A DNA stretch of 64,000 nucleotides from Bog-366 sp963722555 (GTDB lineage Bacteria; Acidobacteriota; Terriglobia; UBA7540), in contig CAVRNQ010000006.1 of NCBI GenBank assembly GCA_963722555.1, forward strand, positions 930,001 through 994,000. Reading direction: 5' to 3'. Made by a program: the position numbers and the translations under genes. This document shows, piece by piece, positions 11,077 through 18,754 of this stretch. A model generated the notes under the pieces. That model was not told the DNA's origin, did no database searches, and saw nothing but the letters and a program-made list of their open reading frames with translations. Each line of letters starts with the position of its first letter. Position 1 is the stretch's first letter.

Positions 11077-11256
11077 ATGAGCACAATAGAGAAAGGTGCA
11101 AGACTCATGGTTGTAAATCGTGATTCGGGAGAAGTTACGTTCTTTGAAGTGACCCAGGTTCTTGGCCAGAGATGGTGGGCAAGAAAGATTGGAGAGTCTG
11201 AGGCAGGATCTAATTCAGCAATCATCTTCGTGAGACAGGGCGAGTACTGCTCCTAA
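11077..11256 (+). CDS. Small hypothetical protein, 59 aa
   Basis: An open frame from ATG 11077 to TAA 11254-11256. The product is basic, without membrane segments, beginning MSTIEKGARLMVVNRDSGEV and containing QRWWARK; the pattern looks like a compact beta-rich protein. AGAAAGGA lies about 5 bases upstream, a fair ribosome binding site, and the ATG at 11051 is closed by a stop, so 11077 is the best start. It diverges from the 154-aa gene. No family was recognised. Confidence 0.5.
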   Translation: MSTIEKGARLMVVNRDSGEVTFFEVTQVLGQRWWARKIGESEAGSNSAIIFVRQGEYCS

Positions 11257-11545
11257 AACAGGGAAAACCTGTCACGCAAGCCAGAGACGCAGGCTGGCGC
11301 GGATAGGTTCTTCCTTAGATACACGTTTCCGAATCCGAGGGCAGCCCCCCGTTTTTGAGATTTTGGGTTTTTCTACGGAAGAACCGCGGACCCCAAGCGC
11401 GGGGGGCCGCGCTACCCCCTTCAACCTCGCGCCCAGGAACAATGTCGGACAATTAGGCATCTTCCTGAAAGATTCTGCCTACCCGTAGGCACACGCATAA
11501 TAATTGCATTGACAACTCCCCGGTGCGTGGCGGTAGTCTACAAGG
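11257..11545. other. Intergenic stretch, nothing recognised
   Basis: 289 bases after the small ORF. Open frames on either strand here lack ribosome binding sites and recognisable composition. No repeat or hairpin-plus-T tract was identified. Confidence 0.4.
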
Positions 11546-11812
11546 GTGAGCACTGGGGCCGAACGGGGCTGGGCCGGATGGTCAATTTGGAAAGAACGCG
11601 TTATCGGGGCTCGGCCTGAGGCGCGTGCCGGTCATGGATCACCCGAGAATCACACCATCCTGATGGCTTCGAATGGCGAAAACGCTATGTTCATGCAAAT
11701 AATCGAAGATTCCAGCCTGCGCCAATTGTGGCGGCTCACCAACACGCTGATCAAGGCCAGGAACGAGGCGCTGACCCATAAAGATGTTAAAAATGAAGGT
11801 CGATCCGGATGA
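11546..11812 (+). CDS. Doubtful 88-aa ORF, possibly a gene remnant
   Basis: Opens with GTG 11546. The second half (MQIIEDSSLRQLWRLTNTL followed by IKARNEALTHKD) has the look of a real amphipathic helical protein, while the first 40 residues look like read-through of non-coding DNA. It overlaps the next small frame at 11784 by 29 bases. No family match is recognised; it may be the 3' end of a decayed gene. Confidence 0.25.
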   Translation: MSTGAERGWAGWSIWKERVIGARPEARAGHGSPENHTILMASNGENAMFMQIIEDSSLRQLWRLTNTLIKARNEALTHKDVKNEGRSG

Positions 11813-11942
11813 GTTGTTGAAAACAAAGGGGTGGACGAAATGGAATGCGGTCGATCCGGATGAGTGCTTGAAAATGAACGGGTTACGCGATAATCGGGAC
11901 GAAGCCAGGATGTTATTGAAAGGAAAGGCGAAAGTCGTTTGA
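11784..11942 (+). CDS. Small 52-aa ORF with an internal VDPDExLK repeat
   Basis: ATG 11784 to TGA 11940-11942. The frame encodes KVDPDELLKTKG and, 17 residues later, AVDPDECLKMNG. The DNA repeat GGTCGATCCGGATGAG is identical in both copies. The product is short, lysine-rich and ends KGKAKVV. Either this is a genuine repeat peptide or the repeat is a DNA-level duplication that happens to be open. No ribosome binding site of note. Confidence 0.3.
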   Translation: MLKMKVDPDELLKTKGWTKWNAVDPDECLKMNGLRDNRDEARMLLKGKAKVV

Positions 11943-12127
11943 CGGGAGGTCAAGAAAGGTTGACGGTGGCGCAGCGCGGCGGAGCCGCAACCAAACCTGA
12001 CGCGGGGTCTTGTGGGGCCGGCCGCTCCGAGCGGGGGGCCCCGGCTGAGGGTGCCCCAAGGGGTGGCTCTACCCACACGACGAAAAATGGTTTCCAAGGA
12101 GACAAGGAATTGCTTTACTGCAATGCA

Positions 12128-12275
12128 CAGCGAGATCCTTCGCTACGCTCAGGATGACAGCGCCGCGGGCAGGGCGAGATTCTTCGCTTCGCTCAGAATG
12201 ACAGCGGAGGACTCAGGATGACAGCGAAGGGCTCAGGATAACAGCAGTGAAGCATCTTTCCGCAACCTGTTGCGG
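12128..12275. repeat. REP-like palindromic repeat cluster
   Basis: At least three modules of the form GATTCTTCGCTTCGCTCAGAATGACAGC follow each other, each a short imperfect palindrome (CTTCGCTACGCTCAG, CTTCGCTTCGCTCAG). A tail CTTTCCGCAACCTGTTGCGG resembles the ends of the element at 32462. The same family recurs at 13823, 29451, 32462 and 56529. Confidence 0.75.
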
Positions 12276-12343
12276 TGCCTAGGAAGAGGTCGGCGGGGCG
12301 ACACATGCGTTCCTGACCGCGGCCGGAGGAGGAGAATCTGAGG

Positions 12344-13816
12344 ATGCTCAAACGTTTGGGAAACTTCGTAGATGGAACTTGGCGCGCCTCGCGTGCTGTG
12401 GAAGCTCTGAAAGTGCTCAACCCTGCTTCCGGGGTGGTTCTGGCGGAAGTTCCCCTCTCGCCGGCAGAGGAAGTGGGTGCGGCGGCCGCGGCGGCGCAGA
12501 AGGCGTTTGAGGGTTGGAGGCGCACACCGGCCGGCGAGCGTATCCAGCCCTTGTTTCGGCTCAAGACTCTACTTGAGGAAAACCTGAACGACTTGGCGCG
12601 CACCGTTACCGACGAGTGTGGGAAGACGTTTGCCGAAAGCGTCGGCGAATTGCGGCGTGCCATCGAGAACGTGGAAGTGGCCTGCGGCATCCCTTCGCTG
12701 ATGCAAGGATCAAATAGCGAGGATATCGCGGCAGGGATCGACGAGCACATGATCCGGCAGCCGCTGGGCGTGGTTGCCGCCATCACCCCTTTCAACTTTC
12801 CGGCCATGATCCCCTTTTGGTTCATGCCGTATGCCCTGGCAACCGGGAACTGCTTTATTCTGAAACCTTCCGAGCGGGTGCCGTTGAGTTCCGACCAGCT
12901 TTTCCATCTGCTCGAAATCGCCGGGTTCCCGCCGGGCGTGGTGCAACTGGTAAACGGCGGCAAGGAGACGGTCAACGCCCTGCTTGACCATCCCGCGATT
13001 CGGGCGATCAGCTTTGTGGGTTCCACCGCAACCGCCCGTTACATTTACAGCCGCGCCGCGGCCAACGGCAAGCGCGCCCAGTGCCAGGGAGGAGCCAAGA
13101 ACCCGGTCGTGGTCATGCCGGATGCCGATATGGAAATGACCACGCGGATTCTGGCGGACTCGGCCTTTGGTTGCGCCGGCCAGCGCTGCCTGGCGGCCTC
13201 GGTAGCCATCACCGTAGGCGGCGCCGAGAAAGTGCTGGCGGAGCAAATAGCCCACGCCGCCCGCAATCGCAAGGTGGGTTACGGCCTGGATGAGGGTGTG
13301 GAGATGGGGCCGGTCATCTCGGCCGAGAGCCAGGCACGGATCGAAGCGTTGATTGCGCAAGGCGAGCGCGAAGGGGGGCGCTTGCTCGTGGATGGGCGGG
13401 GCAAGAAGGTGAAGAATTACGAAGACGGCTTCTTCGTCTTCCCAACCATCTTGGAGGGCGTTCCGCCGCAGGGCGAGATCGCCCGCACGGAGATCTTCGG
13501 TCCGGTACTGAGCCTGATGCATGCCGCTTCGATCGAGGAAGCGGTCGAGATGGTGAATGCCCGCAGCTACGGCAATATGGCTTGCATCTTCACGAGCGAC
13601 GGCTCGAGCGCCCGGCATTTCCGTTACGAGGTCAACGCGGGAAACGTGGGCATCAACGTGGGCGTGGCGGCGCCCATAGCGTTCTTCCCCTTCAGCGGCT
13701 GGGGCGACAGTTTCTTTGGTGACCTGCACGCCCAGGCGCGCCACGGCGTGGAGTTCTACACGCAGACCAAGGTGGTGGTCGAGCGCTGGCCCCAGCAGTG
13801 GAGCCGAAAGTTTTAG
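12344..13816 (+). CDS. mmsA: Methylmalonate-semialdehyde dehydrogenase (CoA-acylating)
   Basis: 490 residues, the normal length for the family. It is an aldehyde dehydrogenase with the MMSDH hallmarks: TPFNFPAMIPFWFMPYA, the NAD-binding FVGSTATARYIY block, and the FGCAGQRCLA loop with catalytic Cys282. The residues CQGGAKNP replace the general-base ELGGK of ordinary dehydrogenases, as expected in CoA-acylating members. It converts methylmalonate or malonate semialdehyde to propionyl- or acetyl-CoA in valine, beta-alanine or inositol breakdown. GGAGGAG precedes the ATG. It stands alone, with no inositol operon partners beside it. Confidence 0.93.
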   Translation: MLKRLGNFVDGTWRASRAVEALKVLNPASGVVLAEVPLSPAEEVGAAAAAAQKAFEGWRRTPAGERIQPLFRLKTLLEENLNDLARTVTDECGKTFAESVGELRRAIENVEVACGIPSLMQGSNSEDIAAGIDEHMIRQPLGVVAAITPFNFPAMIPFWFMPYALATGNCFILKPSERVPLSSDQLFHLLEIAGFPPGVVQLVNGGKETVNALLDHPAIRAISFVGSTATARYIYSRAAANGKRAQCQGGAKNPVVVMPDADMEMTTRILADSAFGCAGQRCLAASVAITVGGAEKVLAEQIAHAARNRKVGYGLDEGVEMGPVISAESQARIEALIAQGEREGGRLLVDGRGKKVKNYEDGFFVFPTILEGVPPQGEIARTEIFGPVLSLMHAASIEEAVEMVNARSYGNMACIFTSDGSSARHFRYEVNAGNVGINVGVAAPIAFFPFSGWGDSFFGDLHAQARHGVEFYTQTKVVVERWPQQWSRKF

Positions 13817-13822
13817 GCGCCG

Positions 13823-13971
13823 AGTTGCAGAAATAAGCGATAGATCCGATGGCGTGTCATTCTGAGCGCAGCGAAGAATCTGCATTTCCCATCCTTTGAA
13901 ACAACTGCAGATGCTTCGCTACGCTCAGCATGACATCGGTGGTTTCGAATGTGTCACGAATTTCTGCAACT
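13823..13971. repeat. 149-bp nested palindromic element (MITE/REP-like)
   Basis: Outer perfect 12-base inverted repeats AGTTGCAGAAAT (13823-13834) and ATTTCTGCAACT (13960-13971). Inside are inverted arms TGTCATTCTGAGCGCAGCG (from 13855) and CGCTACGCTCAGCATGACA (to 13935), the dispersed REP-like family of this genome. It begins 7 bases after the mmsA stop codon, so a transcript would fold into a long stem. Confidence 0.75.
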
Positions 13972-13976
13972 TGACA

Positions 13977-14076
13977 CTAGTACTTAGTGACATGGTTTCG
14001 CGTCAAATCGAAGTTAATGAAAATTAGACACTTGCGTTCCCAGGAAGCTACGCGGATTTAAGTCACCAAGTACTAG
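13977..14076. repeat. 100-bp inverted-repeat element
   Basis: CTAGTACTTAGTGAC (13977-13991) and GTCACCAAGTACTAG (14062-14076) are inverted repeats matching at 14 of 15 positions, with a 70-base A+T-richer core between them. It lies directly after the palindrome at 13823. No target duplication was seen. Confidence 0.65.
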
Positions 14077-14178
14077 ACGCCGGATGGAAGCTCGGCATGG
14101 TGTCGGTATCTTGCCGGCGAGTGGAATCGGCGAGACCTGCCGCTCGGGAGTATTCCGGCCAGATTTTGGAGGTTCCCT

Positions 14179-14280
14179 GTGAAGCGATCGACCGCTAAGG
14201 CGATATTGACCGACGGCCACTTCTGGATCCCTCTATCGGTGCTCGTGCTCGGAGTGTTGTTGCTGGTCTACGTCCACTGA
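14179..14280 (+). CDS. 33-aa single-pass membrane microprotein upstream of a RhaT-like transporter
   Basis: GTG 14179 to TGA 14278-14280. The product has a basic N-terminus (MKRSTAKAILTDG) and one transmembrane helix (about residues 15-32, FWIPLSVLVLGVLLLVYV), ending at His33. GGAGG at 14168-14172 lies 6 bases before the GTG. The transporter gene starts only 13 bases after its stop, so the two are probably co-transcribed. I infer a small accessory or regulatory subunit of the transporter, or a conserved microprotein of unknown role. Confidence 0.6.
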   Translation: MKRSTAKAILTDGHFWIPLSVLVLGVLLLVYVH

Positions 14281-14293
14281 CGAGGTAACTTCT

Positions 14294-15583
14294 TTGGAAA
14301 CACGAATACCTTCGACGCCCACAGCACGTTCTCTGCACGTTCTGGGGGTGGCCTGCGGCCTGGCGGCGGGCGCGTGGCTGGGCGGGGCGGAAGCGCCCAC
14401 CAAGCTGGTGACCTTGGGGCTCTCGCCGTTTCTGATATCGCTTTGTATGGTGAGCGGCGTGTTTGTGGCCCGCTGGACCCTTCCGGTAGTCTTGAAAGGC
14501 ACCAGTTACGTCTTCCTCGACCTGCGGGAGAGAGCGCACCTGATGGTTTGGGCCATCCTCGCCGGCGCCTTGTGGGGCGTAGCCAATACCCTGACGGTTT
14601 TTGCGATTCGCGACGTGGGTTTGTCCATCGCCTTTCCACTTTGGAACACCAATTCGTTGGTCGGCATTTTCTGGGGCTGGTTCCTGTTCCGGGAACTGCG
14701 CGGGCGCGCCTGGAAAACCACAGCCAAAGTGCTGGGCGGGGCCGGGGCCGTGGTTTTCGGCGCAACCCTGCTGGGATTGGCTTCCGTGCACCGAGCCGGC
14801 GGGGCACCGCACCGGTTGGTCCCAGGCATCCTGGCCGCGCTCGGTGCGGGTCTGCTGTGGGGAACGATGTACATTCCCTACCGCAAGGCCTATCTAAGCG
14901 GGATGAATCCCCTCTCCTTTGTCACCGTGTTTACGGTGGGCGAACTCGCAACCACGAGCGCTCTCGCTGTGATGTTTCTGGGCGGCATCAGGCCGGTCCT
15001 GGGGTCGGTTGCGGCAGCACGTCCCGTGCTCTTCTGGCTGTTTCTCGGCGGGTTCTGCTGGGTCCTGGGCGACCTGTTTCAACAATACGCCGCCAAGTAT
15101 ATTGGCATTGGCCGCGGGATCCCACTTTCCAACACCAACCAGCTCTGGGGCCTGGCGTGGGCCGCACTGGTGTTTGGTGAACTTTCCAGCTTCGGAAGGC
15201 CCGCTCAGGTCCAGATCATCGCGGGCTCCCTGATTATGGTCGCGGGAGCTGTCTCCATCAGCAGCGCCGTGGCGCCGGAAAGCGAGCAGGCGGCGGTTCG
15301 TGAAGTGATGGCCCGCGAGTGCGACCGCTACGGACTGGATCTGGAAGTGACGGCCTCAGCCCAGTTGGGGAAGGACCCGCTGGGAGCCGCCGCGCACGGT
15401 CGCCGCTGGTGGGACTACTTGATCGTTGCTCTGGCGACTGGTGTTTTCGTTTGGCTGGCCCGTTACGCCACCCACCCGCCCCTCGCCATGGCCGCAACCT
15501 GGATTGGGGCGCTCGGGCTCGCGATGCTGGCTTCTCTAGTCGGATGCGGCTGGCTCCTGTGGAAACATACCCGGTTTTCCTGA
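14294..15583 (+). CDS. RhaT/GRP-type sugar transporter (L-rhamnose-H+ symporter-like)
   Basis: 429 residues with about ten hydrophobic helices in the drug/metabolite superfamily layout. Pairs of Asn-Thr-Asn motifs (WNTNSLVG and SNTNQLWGLAW) and ALGAGLLWGTMYIPYRKAY resemble the RhaT family. It probably imports a deoxy sugar such as rhamnose or fucose with protons; substrate is inferred. A soluble linker of about 70 residues follows helix 10, then two more hydrophobic segments (WWDYLIVALATGVFVWLA and ATWIGALGLAMLASLVG), an unusual C-terminal extension. The start is TTG 14294 with GAGG 8 bases upstream. Confidence 0.85.
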   Translation: METRIPSTPTARSLHVLGVACGLAAGAWLGGAEAPTKLVTLGLSPFLISLCMVSGVFVARWTLPVVLKGTSYVFLDLRERAHLMVWAILAGALWGVANTLTVFAIRDVGLSIAFPLWNTNSLVGIFWGWFLFRELRGRAWKTTAKVLGGAGAVVFGATLLGLASVHRAGGAPHRLVPGILAALGAGLLWGTMYIPYRKAYLSGMNPLSFVTVFTVGELATTSALAVMFLGGIRPVLGSVAAARPVLFWLFLGGFCWVLGDLFQQYAAKYIGIGRGIPLSNTNQLWGLAWAALVFGELSSFGRPAQVQIIAGSLIMVAGAVSISSAVAPESEQAAVREVMARECDRYGLDLEVTASAQLGKDPLGAAAHGRRWWDYLIVALATGVFVWLARYATHPPLAMAATWIGALGLAMLASLVGCGWLLWKHTRFS

Positions 15584-15589
15584 AGCAAG

Positions 15590-16078
15590 GTAGCGCAGCG
15601 CGGCCGAGCCGCAAAAGAAAATCAAAAGGCAAAGGGCAAAAGTGCGAAGCCTTTGGTGGCGTTGGCTACTCGACGCACCCTAGAACCCCCTCACCCCCGG
15701 CCCCTCTCCCCCAAGGGGGCGAGGGGGGAGTAATTTGAACTTATAACCCTCGCCCCCTTGGGGGAGAGGGTGGCCCGCAGCCGGCGTTTTCATCAGCCGG
15801 GGCGGGACGGGTGAGGGGGTCACTCAGGAACAAATTGTGGAGCAGGTAGCGCAACGCGGCCTGGCGGCGGGAACCAAACAACGAAGGCGACCAATCGGCT
15901 CCGGTAGATAATCTATGCGTAGAAACCCTCTGTTTATGCGGCTGCAGAGAAATGGGCCAAAAAAAGCTTGCTGAAAAAACAAGAAATTGCGGTGTGGCAA
16001 TGCAGAGTTGGGCTTCAACTCTGCGGCTCCAACTCTTGGGGAACGGAAAGCCGCAGACTTACGCACCAAGTTTGCGTT
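15590..16078. repeat. Left arm of a mirrored repeat array (modules A-B-a-C)
   Basis: A non-coding stretch built from three module types. A (15590-15645) carries GTAGCGCAGCGCGGCCGAGC and an AAAGGCAAAGGGCAAAAG tail. B (15747-15837) is a G-rich CTCGCCCCCTTGGGGGAGAG block. A partial A copy (15841-15880) and module C (15957-16078, GCAGAGTTG..CAACTCTGC and GCCGCAGACTTACG) follow. All recur inverted at 17212-17615, on the far side of the Gfo/Idh gene. Confidence 0.8.
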
Positions 16079-16090
16079 ACCAGGTTCCGA

Positions 16091-17146
16091 TCACCTCTCG
16101 ACATTCCGCAGCTTTACGGGAACGCCTTTGCGGGCCGATTCTTCCGCCGCAATGATCAGCCGCGTGTTGAGCAGGCCGTCTTCCCCGCTGGTCAAGGGCC
16201 GCTTTCCATCCCGCAGGCATTCGATGAAATGATACATACTCTCGACACTGAAGCCCATCTGCCTGCCGTGGATTTCAGGAGTGACGAAGACGTCGGGGAA
16301 GGAAGCGTGGGGGAAGCCCGCGGGAGTCTTCGCGGTGTACTTCGCAATGGCGCGATCGTGGGTCGGGTCGAGATAGATGACTCCCTTGGAGCCGATGATC
16401 TCGCACTTGTGGTCGATCAAGCTGGGGGACGACTGGGGAAGCACCCAACTGTTCTCGATGACGGCGGTCGCGCCGTTCGCGAAGTCCACCAGGGTGATAT
16501 ACATGTCCGCCGTGGGAATGCCCCGGCCCGTCAAGACGCCTTCCTTGCGCCGGCAGAAGACGCGTTCCGGTTTCGCGCCGATGAGCCAGCAGGTTGTGTC
16601 CAGGGCGTGGCTGCCCAGGAAAAGCATGACGGACGATTCTCCGGCCCACGGCAACATCTTGGTGGGCACGTAAATCGTGTCGCTGAGGCGGTAATAGATA
16701 TAGCTGATGTCGCCCAGCTCACCGTTCCGGATAGCCTGCCAGGCGCAAAAACAGGCCGGATTCCAGCGATTGTGCCAATCCACCATCAGGTGGACGCCCT
16801 TGGCCCGGGCGGCCGCAATCATCCGCCGGCAGTCTCGGACGGTTGTGGCGAGCGGCTTTTCCACGAGCACATGCACGCCTTGGGATGCAGCCTTGACGGC
16901 GATATCGGCATGCGCGGCGTCCGGCGTGGCAATCGAGATGCCGTCGAGGCCCTCGGCAAGCATTTCGTCGACGCTGGTGAAGTACCTGCCCACGCCGAAT
17001 TCCTTGGCGGTCGAGGCCGCGCGCTGGGCGTCCTGATCGCAAATGGCCACCAGATCCGCGGAAGGATGCTGGAGGTAGGCCCGAATGTGCATCCGACCCC
17101 ACATGCCAACGCCGACGACTCCGAGACGGACTCGCTTGGTCTTCAT
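16091..17146 (-). CDS. Gfo/Idh/MocA-family oxidoreductase
   Basis: 351 residues. An N-terminal Rossmann motif (LGVVGVGMWGRMH), the EKP motif in LVEKPLATT and the C-terminal GFO_IDH_MocA domain with MVDWHNRWNPA are visible. There is no leader, so it is cytoplasmic, unlike the homologue at 4047. It would oxidise or reduce a sugar or inositol with NAD(P). An upstream in-frame ATG at 17248 would add 34 residues of repeat-derived sequence; AAGGGATG before ATG 17146 and the family N-terminus favour 17146. The gene is isolated between two mirrored repeat arms. Confidence 0.88.
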   Translation of the reverse strand: MKTKRVRLGVVGVGMWGRMHIRAYLQHPSADLVAICDQDAQRAASTAKEFGVGRYFTSVDEMLAEGLDGISIATPDAAHADIAVKAASQGVHVLVEKPLATTVRDCRRMIAAARAKGVHLMVDWHNRWNPACFCAWQAIRNGELGDISYIYYRLSDTIYVPTKMLPWAGESSVMLFLGSHALDTTCWLIGAKPERVFCRRKEGVLTGRGIPTADMYITLVDFANGATAVIENSWVLPQSSPSLIDHKCEIIGSKGVIYLDPTHDRAIAKYTAKTPAGFPHASFPDVFVTPEIHGRQMGFSVESMYHFIECLRDGKRPLTSGEDGLLNTRLIIAAEESARKGVPVKLRNVER

Positions 17147-17211
17147 AGGCGCATCCCTTTCATGATGGCAAATACCTTGTCCACGATCCGCAGGGTCTTC
17201 GATAAGCTTGT

Positions 17212-17705
17212 AGCGCAGACTTGCTGTGTAAGTCTGCGGCTTTTCCATCCCTGAGGGTTAGAACCGCAGAGTCGAAGAGCAACTCTGCATTGCAATACCG
17301 TAATTTCCTGTTTTCTTGGCAAGGATTATTGGAAGTACGACTTTTCACTTTTACCCTTTGCCTTTTGGCTTTCTTTTGCGGCTCGGCCGCGCTGCGCTAT
17401 CTGCTTGTCAGTTTGTTCCTGGGTGACCCCCTCACCCGTCCCGCCCCGGCTGATGAAAACGCCGGCGGCGGGCCACCCTCTCCCCCAAGGGGGCGAGGGA
17501 TGTAAATTCCAACCAACGCCACCCCCGGTGGCTGCGTTAAAAAGAGTCCTTGGAGGGGCGGCTTTTCACTTTTACCCTTTACCCTTTATCCTTTGCCTTT
17601 TGGTTTTCTCTTGCGGCTCCACCCGCACGGCACACCTGGCTTTGATCTTTGCGCTTTGCGTTTTAACTTTCTTTTGCGGCTCCGCCGCGCTGCGCTACCC
17701 TGCTG
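17212..17705. repeat. Right arm of the mirrored repeat array (modules C'-A'-B'-A'')
   Basis: Inverted counterparts of the left arm in mirror order: C' 17212-17335, A' 17341-17400, B' 17411-17501, then A-like copies at 17556-17615 and 17650-17700 (CTTTCTTTTGCGGCTC, CGCGCTGCGCTA). No coding sequence is supported in the 579 bases between 17147 and 17725. Confidence 0.8.
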
Positions 17706-17725
17706 CCGCGTAATCTCAGCACGGC

Positions 17726-18643
17726 TTACGGAGGCGCCGGCTCTGTGGTCTGGTTTTTTTCCCAAAGCGTAATCAGCAAGGTGCTCCCCAACACCAGAAT
17801 TCCCCCCACGATGGCAGCCAGCGTAAGCCGCTCACCCAGCCAGAGGGCCGCGATGGGCACTCCAAAGAACGTTATCAGGTAATTCGAGAGGGCCGCCTGC
17901 ATGGCGTCCAGTTTCTTGAGCGCTTTCAGCCAAAGCACCATGGAGAGAAAGTTGTGGAAGAAAATAAGCAGGAGCATTCCGATCCACGTCCGGGAGGTAT
18001 AATGGGGGATACGCGCGAAGACATCCCTTTCCTGAATCAGAACGAGGGGAGTCATGATGAAGAACATCGCGAGATAGGTGTAGAAGAGCATTTCCATCGG
18101 CGTGTAGCGCTCCATCATCTTCTTGCCATAGGTGTTGTAGAAACCGCTGCCCGTAATACCCAGGAACACCAGCAGGTTTCCCGCCCAGTAACCTTTCCCA
18201 AAGTCCATGTGCCGGAAGTCGGAGGCAGAGCAGAGAATGACCCCAAGAAAGGCAAATCCGAAGCTAATCCAGCGTGTGGAGGTCATCCGCTCACCGAGAA
18301 TGATCGCGGCAAGGATGGCCATGGAGATGGGCGCCGTAAGAGCGATCAGGGCCGCATTGCTGGCCAGTGACATGCGCGTGCCCCAGGTCGTCAACACCTG
18401 AGCGGGGAAAACTCCCAGGCCAGCCATCAGGAAGAAGAAGAAAATGTCCGTCGTTTTTCGTCGGTCCGGCTCCGTGTCCTTGCGCCGTTCACTCCGGACC
18501 AGGGGGTAGAGCATCAGTGTGGCCAGGGTCATAGGACCCCACACCGTGAACAGCGAGCCCGCCTGGTTCTGCACTAACTTGATGCAGGTGAATTGCAGAG
18601 CCCACATCAGATTGCAACTGAACAGGAAGAACCAGGAACGCAT
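17726..18643 (-). CDS. EamA/DMT-family transporter
   Basis: 305 residues with ten predicted helices arranged as two EamA repeats; the first begins FLFSCNLMWALQFTCIKLVQ and the second includes WAGNLLVFLGITGSGFYNTY. These proteins export or import small metabolites; the substrate cannot be read from sequence. GGGAG lies about 9 bases before the ATG. It is followed at some distance by the repeat array and lies downstream of the GH116 operon on the same strand with a 111-base gap, so read-through is possible. Confidence 0.85.
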   Translation of the reverse strand: MRSWFFLFSCNLMWALQFTCIKLVQNQAGSLFTVWGPMTLATLMLYPLVRSERRKDTEPDRRKTTDIFFFFLMAGLGVFPAQVLTTWGTRMSLASNAALIALTAPISMAILAAIILGERMTSTRWISFGFAFLGVILCSASDFRHMDFGKGYWAGNLLVFLGITGSGFYNTYGKKMMERYTPMEMLFYTYLAMFFIMTPLVLIQERDVFARIPHYTSRTWIGMLLLIFFHNFLSMVLWLKALKKLDAMQAALSNYLITFFGVPIAALWLGERLTLAAIVGGILVLGSTLLITLWEKNQTTEPAPP

Positions 18644-18754
18644 AGAGCATACTCCCAGAAAGGTCTGGGGATCGGAATCACCAAACCAGGAAGATGAAGA
18701 CCGATTACGCCACGGGCGCCAGTGTCCCGAAAAACGAGCACTCGCGCCCCGCGC

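Noticed and set aside
15968..17254. A 428-codon plus-strand open frame
   Set aside because: It runs antisense through the Gfo/Idh gene and into the repeat arms on both sides, so it is not a gene.
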